From contig CAZDQF010000019.1 in NCBI GenBank assembly GCA_964507445.1, forward strand, positions 1-64,000: a DNA stretch of 64,000 nucleotides, in the 5' to 3' direction. The DNA comes from GCA-2683135 sp964507445. Lineage in GTDB: Bacteria; Planctomycetota; GCA-002687715. The position numbers and the translations under genes are program-made. Below, piece by piece: positions 33,755-42,615 of this stretch. Numbering within the stretch: position 1 is the first letter of the stretch; every line of letters begins with the position of its first letter. The notes under the pieces were generated by a model, which worked only from the letters and a program-made list of their open reading frames with translations, did not search any database and had not been told where the DNA came from.

Positions 33755-34776
33755 ACCGAAGAGACGACGCGGCGCTCCTCTCTGCGTTGATTGACGGCGA
33801 GCTCTCCGCTTCGGATGAAGAGCAGATGCGTCGTCGCCTGGCATCGGATCCGGAGCTGGCCGCGGAGTTGGCGAAGCTGCGGTTGGCGAGCGATGTCTCC
33901 CGGTCGTTCTTTGAGTCTTCTGAAGGCGCCCTCCCAGACTTGAGGGGGAGCCGCGACGACTTCATCCGAACCACCCTGGGCGGTTCGCCCATGGGCTCCG
34001 AGGTGCCGCTGGCGTCATGGTGGTGTCGACCCATGGTGCGTTGGCTTGGGGCGCTCATGCTCTTGATCGGGATCGTCATGGGTCTGGAGTGGATGACGAA
34101 TGGTGGTGCAGCAGCGGTGCGGTTCTCAGCTGCTGCGGAGGCGGTGCTGACGCCCAAGAACGGGGTGTCCGTTGTCATCACGCGCCCGGCTTTGTTGGGC
34201 GACGGGTCATCCGTTCATCTCCTGTGCGGTCGTTCCGGTCGTTGGGTTGTCGAAGCACGGGGGAGCGTCGTCGTTCCCGGAGCGTTGGCCGGGGGTGGTT
34301 CTTCGCCGGTTCGCGTACGACACGAGGGGAAGATCCACCTGGGCTCGGACGGGAATGTGATCTGGCTGTGGGTCGAGGGTGAGGGCGTGGTGCGCGTGCT
34401 CGCGGCGCCGTCCGCCCCGTCTGGTCTGACCTTCTTCAGGCGGCTCCTGGATGAGACCTCGGATGGCCAGCAGGGGCTTCTCCTCAACTGGGGCAGACTT
34501 CAGGACCTTCTCGAGGGTGTGGCGTACGAGCGATTGCCCTACCGACGTATGGGGAAGGAGTCCGTCTCTGGGGAGAGGATGCAGCGCTATGACGTCACCC
34601 TCGCTGATGGTGCGATCGCACGCGTCTGGTGTGACCTCGCCGACGGCGCGATCCGGCGGGTGCACATGGGCCTGTTGACGCTGCTCATTGATGCAGCACG
34701 GGAGCCCCCCTCGGCGTCACAATTCGAGTGGCGCTCCAAGGCGCCCGCGGACGTGAGGGTCGAGCGTGTGGGTTGA
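33751..34776 (+). CDS. Anti-sigma factor, single membrane helix
   Basis: 341 residues. The N-terminal cytoplasmic segment ALLSALIDGELSASDEEQMRRRLASDPELAAELAKL is typical of anti-sigma domains; it lacks the HxxxCxxC zinc motif. A membrane helix at about 95-112 (WLGALMLLIGIVMGLEW) leads to a beta-rich extracytoplasmic domain of about 220 residues (SVHLLCGRSGRWVVEARGSVVVPG). It presumably sequesters the ECF factor encoded just upstream and releases it on an envelope cue. The coupled start supports the pairing. Confidence 0.83.
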   Translation: MNRRDDAALLSALIDGELSASDEEQMRRRLASDPELAAELAKLRLASDVSRSFFESSEGALPDLRGSRDDFIRTTLGGSPMGSEVPLASWWCRPMVRWLGALMLLIGIVMGLEWMTNGGAAAVRFSAAAEAVLTPKNGVSVVITRPALLGDGSSVHLLCGRSGRWVVEARGSVVVPGALAGGGSSPVRVRHEGKIHLGSDGNVIWLWVEGEGVVRVLAAPSAPSGLTFFRRLLDETSDGQQGLLLNWGRLQDLLEGVAYERLPYRRMGKESVSGERMQRYDVTLADGAIARVWCDLADGAIRRVHMGLLTLLIDAAREPPSASQFEWRSKAPADVRVERVG

Positions 34777-34882
34777 GCGTTGCGCCGGGTCGGCCGATTG
34801 AAGCTGCCCTTTCTCACCGTCAAGCGGTAATCTCCTCATGGCAGAGGGCACTTCGCCTACAGACGGACAACGGGAGAGCCGC

Positions 34883-36058
34883 ATGGATACACAGTCGTTT
34901 GCCGACCCCACTCGTCGTGACTTCGTCGTCCAGTGCGGCCGCGCCGCTGCCGGTGTCGCTGTCGCGGGGTTGTTGCCCGGCTGCACTCGTTCCCACGAAG
35001 AACAGCCATCCGCAGAGAGGCTCGGTCATGTAATCGGTGCGGGGCGATTCGTGGCTCCCGACAAGACGACCTTCACCCTGAACCAGGTTGACCTGGATGC
35101 GGACCAGACCGAGTTGACGTGGTTTGAGCTGGGTTTCTTCGGGCACGGTGTTGTGGAGCACCCCCTGGACCCGCGGCGGGCCATGGTCTTTGAGAAGAAG
35201 GGGCCAGGAGCTTGCGAGGTGGATCTCGTAGCGAGGAAGGTGTCGCGGACCCTCTCCACCAAGAAGTCCCGTCACTTCTATGGCCACGGCGCGTATTCTC
35301 GCGACGGGCAGCTCCTCTATTGCACGGAGTCTGACCTTGAAGACGATTATGCCGGCGTGGTGGCGGTGCGCGACGCCAAGACCATGGAGCTGCTCGGCGA
35401 ATTCCCCAGCTTCGGTCAGTCACCTCACGATTGTGTCTTGATCGATGACGGCAAGGTCATGGTCATCACCAACGCAGGCGGTGAATTGGGGGGAGATGTT
35501 CGCCCGAGCGTGGTCTACGTGGATGTCGCTGACCAATCGCTGCGCGAGAAGATCACCTTCGAATCCCCGAGGGTCTCGGCCGGACACCTGGCCATCTCAT
35601 CTCGCGGGGACCTGGTCTGTGTCGGCGCCCCGCGGGACGGGGTGGCGAACAAGTCTGCTCAGCCAGGCCAGATCAGCATGCGGCCCGTCGGTGGCACCTT
35701 CAAGACCATGACAGAGCCGTCCGAGATCACGTCAAGGATGCGCGCGGAGACACTGAGCGTCGCGATCCATGAGCCGACGAAGAGGGTCCTGGCGACCAAC
35801 CCGGCGGGTGACATCGCGACGCTCTGGGATCTGGAGTCGGGCACTTATCTGCGGCATTACGATCTCCCCTATCCTCGAGGGGCGGCCATCACCCTTGACC
35901 GGAGCGCGTTCGCGCTCAGCTACGGACGTGGACGCACCGATTCGAGCCTGGTGAGGATCGATCCCGTCAGCCAGGAGTTGCTTCAGGATACGACCTTGCG
36001 CGAGGTGGGGATCGGGGGGTCGCACCTGTTTCCTTATCAAGCGTCGCGGGTGGGCTGA
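34883..36058 (+). CDS. Tat-exported DUF1513 beta-propeller protein
   Basis: 391 residues from ATG 34883, preceded by GGGAGAG. The N-terminus carries a twin-arginine signal (TRRDFVVQCGRAAAGVAVAGLLPGC) ending in a possible lipobox. The body has propeller-like repeats with DUF1513 hallmarks: HFYGHGAYSRDGQLLYCTESD, GEFPSFGQSPHDCVLI, KVMVITNAGG. In other bacteria this family sits with imelysin or iron-uptake genes; none are visible here, so its substrate is unknown. It is followed by a small Cys-rich protein gene 7 bp downstream. Confidence 0.82.
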   Translation: MDTQSFADPTRRDFVVQCGRAAAGVAVAGLLPGCTRSHEEQPSAERLGHVIGAGRFVAPDKTTFTLNQVDLDADQTELTWFELGFFGHGVVEHPLDPRRAMVFEKKGPGACEVDLVARKVSRTLSTKKSRHFYGHGAYSRDGQLLYCTESDLEDDYAGVVAVRDAKTMELLGEFPSFGQSPHDCVLIDDGKVMVITNAGGELGGDVRPSVVYVDVADQSLREKITFESPRVSAGHLAISSRGDLVCVGAPRDGVANKSAQPGQISMRPVGGTFKTMTEPSEITSRMRAETLSVAIHEPTKRVLATNPAGDIATLWDLESGTYLRHYDLPYPRGAAITLDRSAFALSYGRGRTDSSLVRIDPVSQELLQDTTLREVGIGGSHLFPYQASRVG

Positions 36059-36065
36059 GGGCCCC

Positions 36066-36404
36066 ATGGACCCGAAGCGACTTCCCCCGGAGGTCTGGGA
36101 GGCCCTGTGCCGTCAATGCGGCAAGTGCTGCGCCGAGAAGGTAGACATGGACGGCGTCATCTACATCACCAAGAAGATGTGCCGTTTTCTGGACACGGAT
36201 ACCCGTCGGTGCACCATGTATCCGGATCGATTCCGCGCTGAGCCGGACTGCATGTCGGCCATGGAGGGGTTGCCGACCATGGTGTTCCCTGCGGACTGCC
36301 CCTACACCAAAGGCATCGCCAACTACCAGCCTCCCATTGAGCAATGGGACGACGCAGAGGTGGATGAGGCTATCCGTGAGATCCTCGGCGAAGGAGCGGT
36401 GTGA
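36066..36404 (+). CDS. CxxCxxCC metal-cluster protein (YkgJ / UPF0260 YcgN type)
   Basis: 112 residues. The N-terminal CRQCGKCC (CxxCxxCC) motif, then CRFLD, RRCTMYPDRF and DCPYTKG, match the small proteins proposed to bind zinc or an iron-sulfur cluster. Cytoplasmic. It is closely spaced with the DUF1513 gene upstream, suggesting one transcript, and it converges on the DUF1570 gene with nine bases between stops. Biochemical function is not established for the family. Confidence 0.87.
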   Translation: MDPKRLPPEVWEALCRQCGKCCAEKVDMDGVIYITKKMCRFLDTDTRRCTMYPDRFRAEPDCMSAMEGLPTMVFPADCPYTKGIANYQPPIEQWDDAEVDEAIREILGEGAV

Positions 36405-36413
36405 CCGGTCCGC

Positions 36414-38438
36414 CTACTCGAGGATCGCGCCTCGGACGATCTTCCCCGCCGCCATGGCCTTGGACAGCGCGTCGATCATGTCGTTGAAGTCCCTCTGGAT
36501 CTCGGCGATGGCGGGTTCGCCGTAGACGCTCACGAACGCCGCGCGACCGGATCGGCCGCGGAACTCCTCCTTGACGTAGTCGTTCCATTTGGCGCCGTAC
36601 TTGTCCTTCTTCCAATCTCGCAGCAGGTAGCACAACGCCCATCCCTGGGCGTATCCGTTGAGCACCCGGTTCCGCTTGGCGGGGAGCGGCTTGTCTCGCA
36701 TGTAGTCGAAGCGCGAGTACTCAAGCAGCTCCTCGATGGGCATCAGCCCGTTGCGGGACTTGGCGGGGCCCAGGGTCGCGACCCGTTCGGTGTTGATCTT
36801 CCCCGGGCCCGCGCCGCCGTGATAATCCGCGAAGCCCTCCGAGAACCAGAGAGACTGTCGCCCGAGGGCGGCTGCGTAGGCGGCGCCGCTGATGCCCTTG
36901 AGCATGGCCCAGTTGACGATCTGGTGGAGGCCCTCGTGGAACAGGGTGGAGCGCTGCTCGTCGTCCGTGCTCCTGTAGCAGACCAGTCGGTTGTTGCCCG
37001 GTTCGAAGTGCCCGGCGCTGTCTACCGGTGTGGGGAGGAACTGGTCGCCTCGTCTCTGGTACTTGGTGTACTCGAGCTGCCCGGCGAGGATCAGTACGGG
37101 GGTCGGGCGGTTCATGGCCGGGACGCCGCACGGGTCCCCGGTCTCCGTATAGAAGAAGCGTAGGAGCTCCTGAAGCACGTCGTTCCATTGCCTGGCGATG
37201 CGATCTTCGAACCCCGTGCTCGAGCGTTGAACGAGGAACACGTAGGGCTTGTGAACGTGGACCGCGAAGGGGTCGTCCTTGACGCCGTCGATGCGGAAGT
37301 CCACCGCGCCTGCTGCCAACTCCCTCGCGAGGTTCTCCCCCATGCGCTGCGCGTCGCCGTAAAAGCCGTCGCTCTCCCGTGCTTCGTTGGCCCCCTTCTC
37401 CGAATCGACCCGTGCCTTCAGGGCTTTCCACTGCTCGCCGAATTCTCGCTCGCGCCTGTCCCGCTCGTTGAGCCAGATCCGGCCGCGGTCCTTCAGCGCG
37501 CGAAAGGCGTCGTCCAGTTCCTCTACCAGGATGCTGATGTCGTCCCTGAGGTCTTCGTTGATGCTCTCGTCTTCGGCCAGCTTCACGGCCTCCGTCCGAT
37601 CGAAGAGGACGTCTCCCAGTCGCTCATGAGCGACGGCGTAGCCTTCCTCCCGCTCCGTGAGAACCCGGTAGGCCTTGCGCCAGTGAGATCGGTACTTGGT
37701 CTGGTCCTCGGCGCTGCCCTCGCCGGACTGGTGCTTGTCCCAGGCCATGTCCGCGAAGCGCTTGACGTCTTCGATGGGCCCGGAGAAGCCCGGGCCGTTG
37801 GCCTTCGTCCACGCGATGTTGTACGGGTTCTCTGCAGGTGAGCGAGCAGCCGCCTCGTCCTGGGTCTGCTGCGACGGACCCTTATCCCCCCCGGAGCTCA
37901 GGACGATGATGAGGATCACGAGAAGGACGCCGCCCACCGCGCATGCGGCGATGACGACCTTCTTGTTGGAGTCGGCTTTCGGGGCAGGCATGGCGCCGGT
38001 CTGCCGGGTGATGCGCGTCTTGGCGGAGGCGCTGGTGATGGGCGCGCGGGGAGGGGCGCCTGGACCGTCGCCGGTGGACGGATCGGGAGCGGGGGCTGCC
38101 GCCGCCGGCTTGGGGGCGGCGGGCTTGCTGGTCCGCGGTGTCGTCGGCTTGCGCGTCGTCGGTCTGCCGCCGGTCGCCTTCGGCGCCGCTGGCCGAGCCG
38201 GTTTGCGGGCGGGCTTGCCCGCCGCTGGAGGGACCGGCCTGCGCCCCGAGGGCCTCCGGCGGCCCGGCGGTCCAGGTTGCTTGGTGGGCTTCGGCGCGGA
38301 TGGACGTACCATTGGGGGCGCCGGGGGCGCATCGGGGACCTTGAGCGCGGCCCCACAGGCGCCGCAGGTGAAGGCGGTGCCGGGGGCAAAATCGACTTCG
38401 AAGTACGCCTGGCAGGAACCGCAGGTGACTTGGGCCAA
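36414..38438 (-). CDS. Zinc-ribbon, membrane-anchored DUF1570-type metallopeptidase-like protein
   Basis: 674 residues. Residues 1-35 form a zinc ribbon (CGSCQAYFEVDF, CGACGA). A long Pro/Ala/Lys-rich disordered arm runs to about 160, then a membrane helix (VVIAACAVGGVLLVILIIVL). After a helical segment, the C-terminal domain has HEGLH (501-505) with WFSEGFADY (E534), the HExxH plus distal Glu arrangement of gluzincin peptidases and typical of DUF1570 proteins. The domain would be outside the membrane if the zinc ribbon is cytoplasmic. Substrate unknown. This architecture is most familiar from planctomycetes. Confidence 0.78.
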   Translation of the reverse strand: MAQVTCGSCQAYFEVDFAPGTAFTCGACGAALKVPDAPPAPPMVRPSAPKPTKQPGPPGRRRPSGRRPVPPAAGKPARKPARPAAPKATGGRPTTRKPTTPRTSKPAAPKPAAAAPAPDPSTGDGPGAPPRAPITSASAKTRITRQTGAMPAPKADSNKKVVIAACAVGGVLLVILIIVLSSGGDKGPSQQTQDEAAARSPAENPYNIAWTKANGPGFSGPIEDVKRFADMAWDKHQSGEGSAEDQTKYRSHWRKAYRVLTEREEGYAVAHERLGDVLFDRTEAVKLAEDESINEDLRDDISILVEELDDAFRALKDRGRIWLNERDRREREFGEQWKALKARVDSEKGANEARESDGFYGDAQRMGENLARELAAGAVDFRIDGVKDDPFAVHVHKPYVFLVQRSSTGFEDRIARQWNDVLQELLRFFYTETGDPCGVPAMNRPTPVLILAGQLEYTKYQRRGDQFLPTPVDSAGHFEPGNNRLVCYRSTDDEQRSTLFHEGLHQIVNWAMLKGISGAAYAAALGRQSLWFSEGFADYHGGAGPGKINTERVATLGPAKSRNGLMPIEELLEYSRFDYMRDKPLPAKRNRVLNGYAQGWALCYLLRDWKKDKYGAKWNDYVKEEFRGRSGRAAFVSVYGEPAIAEIQRDFNDMIDALSKAMAAGKIVRGAILE

Positions 38439-38567
38439 GGGGATGCTCCGCGAGATGGACCGTTGCTCTTCTGGAGGATCGTAGTCTATCCACGGACTCG
38501 TTCATTGTCCGCCGACCATGTAACATCCCGTAGCCGGGATTCCGCCGGCGGTGAGTGAGAGAGGTAA

Positions 38568-39848
38568 ATGATCCGACGGTCCCTCAGATCCCGACGCAGC
38601 CTGCAGACCCCTCGGTCATTGCGTGCTCCGGGGCGGCAACGCCAGGCCTCACGTGAGCCTGTCAGCGTCGAGCCGCTCCGTGTCAAGGCGGACGGGAGGT
38701 TCGGGCCCCATCGCCTGGACTCTGATGCCGTGAAGGTGATCCGTCGGCTCAACGCCCACGGGTACGCGGCCTACCTCGTGGGCGGGTGCGTGCGAGACCT
38801 CTGGCTCTCTGTGGAGCCGAAGGACTTCGACATCGCCACGGAGGCGACCCCCCGCCAGATCAAGCGTCTGTTCCGGAACAGCCGGATCATCGGCCGTCGA
38901 TTCCGCCTCGTTCACGTGACGTTTCAGGGCAAGGTCCTGGACGTCTCTACGTTCAGGGCGCAGGTGGAGACCGCGGACGATCCGCACGATCCCATGATCC
39001 GTCAGGACAACGTATTCGGGACCGCCGGTGAGGACGCGCGTCGCCGTGACTTCACCATGAACGGGTTGTTCTATGACGTGGCGTCCGGCGAGCTGATCGA
39101 TTACGTGGGCGGGCTGCGGGATCTGGGCCGGGGGGTGATCGAGACCATCGGGGACCCCTGGGTGCGCTTCCGTGAGGACCCGGTTCGCATGCTCCGCGCC
39201 ATCAAGTTCGCTGGACGGCTCAACCTCAGGCTGGCTGACGACGTGTTTCAGGCGACCCTGGATTGCAAGGCGGATCTCCGCAAGGCGCCGGCCCCCCGAC
39301 TGTTCGAGGAGGTCGTCCGGCTGCTCAACCGGGGCGGTGCGCGGCAGTCCTTCCGCCTGCTTCACAAGACCGGGATCATGGACATCCTGCTCCCGGCGGT
39401 GGCGAATCACCTGGACTCGATCCGGGGGTCGGAGGAGTGCCTGATGTGGCGGTACCTGGGAGCCCTCGATGACCAGGTCAGGAGTGGGATTCCGGTGACC
39501 CAGGTGGTGATGCTCGGGTGCGTCGTCCTGGACCTGTTCCAGGGGAGCCTTTACGAGGGAGAGATCTCCGCCAGCACCCGTGAGTTGAACCTGTTGACGG
39601 ATCAGACCCTCCGGCCCATCGCCGAGCAACTGCACGTGTCACGGAAGGACCTCTACCGCTTGAAACAGGTGCTGGTGGCCCAGCGTCGGCTGGCCGGTTT
39701 GCTCAAGACCAAGCGGCGTGCGTCGGTGGCCCAGTTCATGGGCCGGGACTACTTCAACGAGGCGTTGATGTTGTTCCGGATCATGAGCGAGGTGCAGGGA
39801 CGGTACGAAGATGAGGTCGCTCAGTGGAGCGCGCGGATTCGATCCTGA
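38568..39848 (+). CDS. pcnB: Poly(A) polymerase / CCA-adding nucleotidyltransferase
   Basis: 426 residues. A basic N-terminus is followed by the class II nucleotidyltransferase core: LVGGCVRDLWLSVEPKDFDIAT (GG and DxD motifs), IIGRRFRLVHVTFQGKVLDVSTFR, RRRDFTMNGLFYDV, then IETIGDPWVRFREDPVRMLRAIKFAGRL. GRRFRLVHV and the long C-terminal half favour PcnB-type RNA 3' polyadenylation over tRNA CCA addition, but the two are hard to separate by eye. The 3' end overlaps the convergent glycosyltransferase gene by 68 bp. Confidence 0.87.
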   Translation: MIRRSLRSRRSLQTPRSLRAPGRQRQASREPVSVEPLRVKADGRFGPHRLDSDAVKVIRRLNAHGYAAYLVGGCVRDLWLSVEPKDFDIATEATPRQIKRLFRNSRIIGRRFRLVHVTFQGKVLDVSTFRAQVETADDPHDPMIRQDNVFGTAGEDARRRDFTMNGLFYDVASGELIDYVGGLRDLGRGVIETIGDPWVRFREDPVRMLRAIKFAGRLNLRLADDVFQATLDCKADLRKAPAPRLFEEVVRLLNRGGARQSFRLLHKTGIMDILLPAVANHLDSIRGSEECLMWRYLGALDDQVRSGIPVTQVVMLGCVVLDLFQGSLYEGEISASTRELNLLTDQTLRPIAEQLHVSRKDLYRLKQVLVAQRRLAGLLKTKRRASVAQFMGRDYFNEALMLFRIMSEVQGRYEDEVAQWSARIRS

Positions 39849-41508
39849 TCCCTCCACCCCCGGCCGACTCGATGAACGCTGCGCCGAAGTCCCGAAACGC
39901 TGCCGGATCCGTGTCTCGCAGCCGTTCGCGGGCGTCCGTCAGGCGGCGCTTGATGTTGTCATGACCGAAACGGTGGAGGTCCATCACCATCCGCTTCAGT
40001 TCCTCCACCGTCTCGTCATCGTCCGGCTCTACGGAGACGGATAGGTCGACGCCGTAGGCGAGGGAGACGAGCAGCAGACCGGCTCGGCAGCGTCGATCCT
40101 GGGGCATCCCCCGGGAGAAGGAGTCCACGGCCGGTTCGAAGTGCCCTGAGGCCAGGAAGCACTCACCTGCGAGCCCATGGGCTACGGTGGGGTCCGGTAC
40201 CAACTCGGCCGATCGGAGGATCCACGGCAGCGCCTTATCGAACATGCCCATGCGGAAGAAGAGCTCGCCGCCCTTGAGCCAGGACGTGGCGCAGAGCGGC
40301 CACGCGTTCACCCTGTCGATCAGACGTCTGGCCGTCTTGGACCAGTCAGCCTCCGAGGCCGCCGTGTCGAGGAAGAGGTAGACCACTTCTTCCTCCTGTG
40401 GATGTTCCTGCAACAAGTTCCAGGCTGAGTCAGCGGCCTCGGAGTGTCGCCCCTGATGGTCAGCGGCCCGGATCCGACCCTTCCGTGCCGCCAACTGGAA
40501 CGGGAGTGGCCGTGACGGTGTGCCGGTCGCCACTCCGTCGTGCTCCAGGCACTCCTCGAACGCCGCTTCGGCTTCGCCCCACCGGTCGTTCAGGCTGAGG
40601 GCGCATCCGTGGGCGTACCAGATTCGGGCCGATCTCGGGTGGGTCCTCACCCCGTGGGTGGACACCTCGAGCGCCCGCTCTGACTCACCTGCATGCTGGA
40701 GATCCAAGCTGTGGTGGGCGCAGATCTCATGGGCGGCGATGCATGGAGCACCCCCCGGTTGATCCTGGAGACGGAGCGCCTCGTAGGCACGAGCCATGCG
40801 CTCCTCCGCGTCATCCGCTCTGCCCTTCGCTGCTCGAAGGAACAGGGCGTACCGGTAATGGGCGTGGGGATCTTCCGGCGTGGCGTCCACCTGAAGCCGG
40901 TGTTGTTGTTCTGCTTCAGCGGACGTGGCGTGCCAGCGTGGTCCGGCCTGGAGAGTGGAGCGCCGCAGGATCTGGCCCGTCAGGTCTCCTACGCGCCCAC
41001 GCTCCGATTCAGCTGCCTCGAGCACTGCGGGGAGGACCTGTTCGTCGATTCGGTAGCGCCAACGGATCAGCGGTTGATGGCGCCAGGCGCGGAGCTCCGA
41101 GGCGACCAGGGTCTCGCCGTTGGAGTCCTCCATTCGAAGCGGAATGAACGCGCCCATGCGATTGGGCCGCCTTGAGAGCTCGCGAAGCTCGCTGCCGGCT
41201 TCACGGCTGAGCGTCTCGTCAGGTTCAAGGGAGAGGACCCAATCCCCCGTCGCCGCCGTGAGCGCCAGGTTGCGGGCCGCGGCCAGGTCTCCGTCCCAGG
41301 GCCGTTCGATGACCGTGGCTCCATGGGCCGCGGCCACCTCCCGTGTGGCGTCGGACGAGCCCATGTCCACGATGACGATCTGGTCCACCCAACCCTCGCT
41401 GGATTGGAGGCATCGGTCGAGCACGGTCGCGTTGTCTCTGGCGATCATGCAGAGAGAGATGAGCGGTTGATGGCTTACCACGCTGCTTCCCTTCTGTGTC
41501 CCCGGCAT
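39781..41508 (-). CDS. Family 2 glycosyltransferase with TPR tail
   Basis: 575 residues. The GT2 domain is residues 12-220: ISLCMIARDNATVLDRCL, IVIVDMGSSDATREVA, AAARNLALTAATGDWVLSLEPDE, where EPDE takes the DxD position. Residues 230-500 are TPR-like (HYRYALFLRAAKGRADDAEERMARAYEAL, WYAHGCALSLNDRWGEAEAAFEECL, LKGGELFFRMGMFDKALPWIL). Being last in the flagellin-fliD-fliS run suggests a flagellin glycosylation role, by inference. ATG 41508 lacks a ribosome site; GTG 41481, after AAGGGA, may be the true start. Confidence 0.8.
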   Translation of the reverse strand: MPGTQKGSSVVSHQPLISLCMIARDNATVLDRCLQSSEGWVDQIVIVDMGSSDATREVAAAHGATVIERPWDGDLAAARNLALTAATGDWVLSLEPDETLSREAGSELRELSRRPNRMGAFIPLRMEDSNGETLVASELRAWRHQPLIRWRYRIDEQVLPAVLEAAESERGRVGDLTGQILRRSTLQAGPRWHATSAEAEQQHRLQVDATPEDPHAHYRYALFLRAAKGRADDAEERMARAYEALRLQDQPGGAPCIAAHEICAHHSLDLQHAGESERALEVSTHGVRTHPRSARIWYAHGCALSLNDRWGEAEAAFEECLEHDGVATGTPSRPLPFQLAARKGRIRAADHQGRHSEAADSAWNLLQEHPQEEEVVYLFLDTAASEADWSKTARRLIDRVNAWPLCATSWLKGGELFFRMGMFDKALPWILRSAELVPDPTVAHGLAGECFLASGHFEPAVDSFSRGMPQDRRCRAGLLLVSLAYGVDLSVSVEPDDDETVEELKRMVMDLHRFGHDNIKRRLTDARERLRDTDPAAFRDFGAAFIESAGGGGIRIESARSTERPHLRTVPAPRS

Positions 41509-41519
41509 GGCCGGGCGTC

Positions 41520-41774
41520 CTACCCCCGTAGGTCGATCAGTTCGCCGACGGTGGAGTCGACGCGGCGGAACATGGCCGCGTTGGCGGTCACCGTGTGCTT
41601 GGCGATGATGGACTGGATGATGTCTGATGTGAGTGAGTCGTGAACCGTGTCGGTGGTCACGGTCGAGGCTCCTCGGTCCCGGGGGAGCCGATGTGCGATG
41701 GAATCTGCCGATCGTTCCAGTTGTGCAAACCCCGAGCGGATGCCCGAGGTCGCCGTTTGCAGCGCCTCGATCAT
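41520..41774 (-). CDS. Mini flagellar rod/hook-like protein (D0 helices only)
   Basis: 84 residues. The N-terminal MIEALQTATSGIRSGFAQLERSADSIA resembles the N-terminal helix of FlgB/C/E/G-type axial proteins (SGI...A...AD.IAN). The C-terminal DIIQSIIAKHTVTANAAMFRRVDSTVGELIDL matches their closing helix (TEMV..IV..RAYEAN.KV....D.ML...L.L). Axial proteins normally exceed 130 residues; here the two halves are joined with almost no D1 domain. ATG 41774 follows AGGAGTG. Its place beside fliS-fliT and the glycosyltransferase gene supports a flagellar role. Confidence 0.7.
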   Translation of the reverse strand: MIEALQTATSGIRSGFAQLERSADSIAHRLPRDRGASTVTTDTVHDSLTSDIIQSIIAKHTVTANAAMFRRVDSTVGELIDLRG

Positions 41775-41854
41775 GGAGTCACTCCTGCTCTCACTTTCGG
41801 CTGAGCGCTCCTCGGAACTGGAGCCCGGCCGCTCCCGGAAACACCCGGACAGGC

Positions 41855-42229
41855 TCAGGTTTCGCGGTCGAATCGAGCCGTGTTGGCGGGGGGATGAGGC
41901 AACTTCGACGCCTTCAGGCGTATGCGGGATTGCCGCACTCGGTGGATCTCGAGCTCCGTGACTCGCATCTCCTCCGTCAGCCGCTCCATGACCTGTCGGT
42001 TGGAGGAGGTGATCTGCTCGATGAGGGCCCGCGCTTCGTCAGAGAGGGCGCTGTTCGAATCCCCTCCTGAGGTCAGACCTGCGACCAGGGTCTCGGTCTC
42101 CGCGGCCAACCGCGCGACGCGCTCCAGGTCGCCGTCTTCGATGGCCACCAGGACCAGACGGGACACGTCTCGTAGCCGGGCCAAGGCTGCCCAGATCGCC
42201 GGCGGTGTCTCAACTGCAGATGACGGCAT
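41855..42229 (-). CDS. FliT/FlgN-like flagellar chaperone candidate
   Basis: 124 residues, all helical (LARLRDVSRLVLVAIEDGDLERVARLAAETETLVAGL, ALIEQITSSNRQVMERLTEEMRVTELEIHRVR). It overlaps the end of fliS by 20 bp, the usual place of fliT, which encodes the export chaperone of the cap protein FliD. Sequence identity with FliT is weak, so the call rests on position, size and coiled-coil character. Confidence 0.6.
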   Translation of the reverse strand: MPSSAVETPPAIWAALARLRDVSRLVLVAIEDGDLERVARLAAETETLVAGLTSGGDSNSALSDEARALIEQITSSNRQVMERLTEEMRVTELEIHRVRQSRIRLKASKLPHPPANTARFDRET

Positions 42230-42611
42230 CCCAGCCCTCCTTGAGCGTGCTGATCACCTCCCTGGCCTGGGTCAGCGGCGCTGCCGTCCGCTCCCGGTTC
42301 GCCAGGATCATCTGGTCCTGGACGAAGCCGTAGAGCCGGTCCAGGTTCTCGCCGATCTCACCGCCCTTCTCCCGGTCGAGAGAGGATCGCAGCTCGCCGA
42401 TGACCGCGAAGGCCTTGCTGATCGCTTCGCCGCATCCGGCGATGTCCTCGGCTTCGAGGGCGTGGAGCGCGCGGTCCATGTATCGAAGCGCCCCCTCATA
42501 GAGCAGCACCACCAGCTTCTCCTTGGAAGCCGTCAGCACCGCCTGCTGCCGGTAGGCTTTGGCCGCGTTGGTCTGGGTCGACGTCACCTCGTTCTCCCTG
42601 TCCGAGTTCAA
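42210..42611 (-). CDS. fliS: Flagellin export chaperone FliS
   Basis: 133 residues. AAKAYRQQAVLTASKEKLVVLLYEGALRYMDRALHALEAED is the characteristic FliS N-terminal block, and GGEIGENLDRLYGFVQDQMILAN is the second conserved stretch. It binds the flagellin C-terminus in the cytoplasm and prevents premature polymerisation before export. Four bases separate it from fliD upstream, so the genes are coupled. Confidence 0.92.
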   Translation of the reverse strand: MNSDRENEVTSTQTNAAKAYRQQAVLTASKEKLVVLLYEGALRYMDRALHALEAEDIAGCGEAISKAFAVIGELRSSLDREKGGEIGENLDRLYGFVQDQMILANRERTAAPLTQAREVISTLKEGWDAVICS

Positions 42612-42615
42612 GTCA

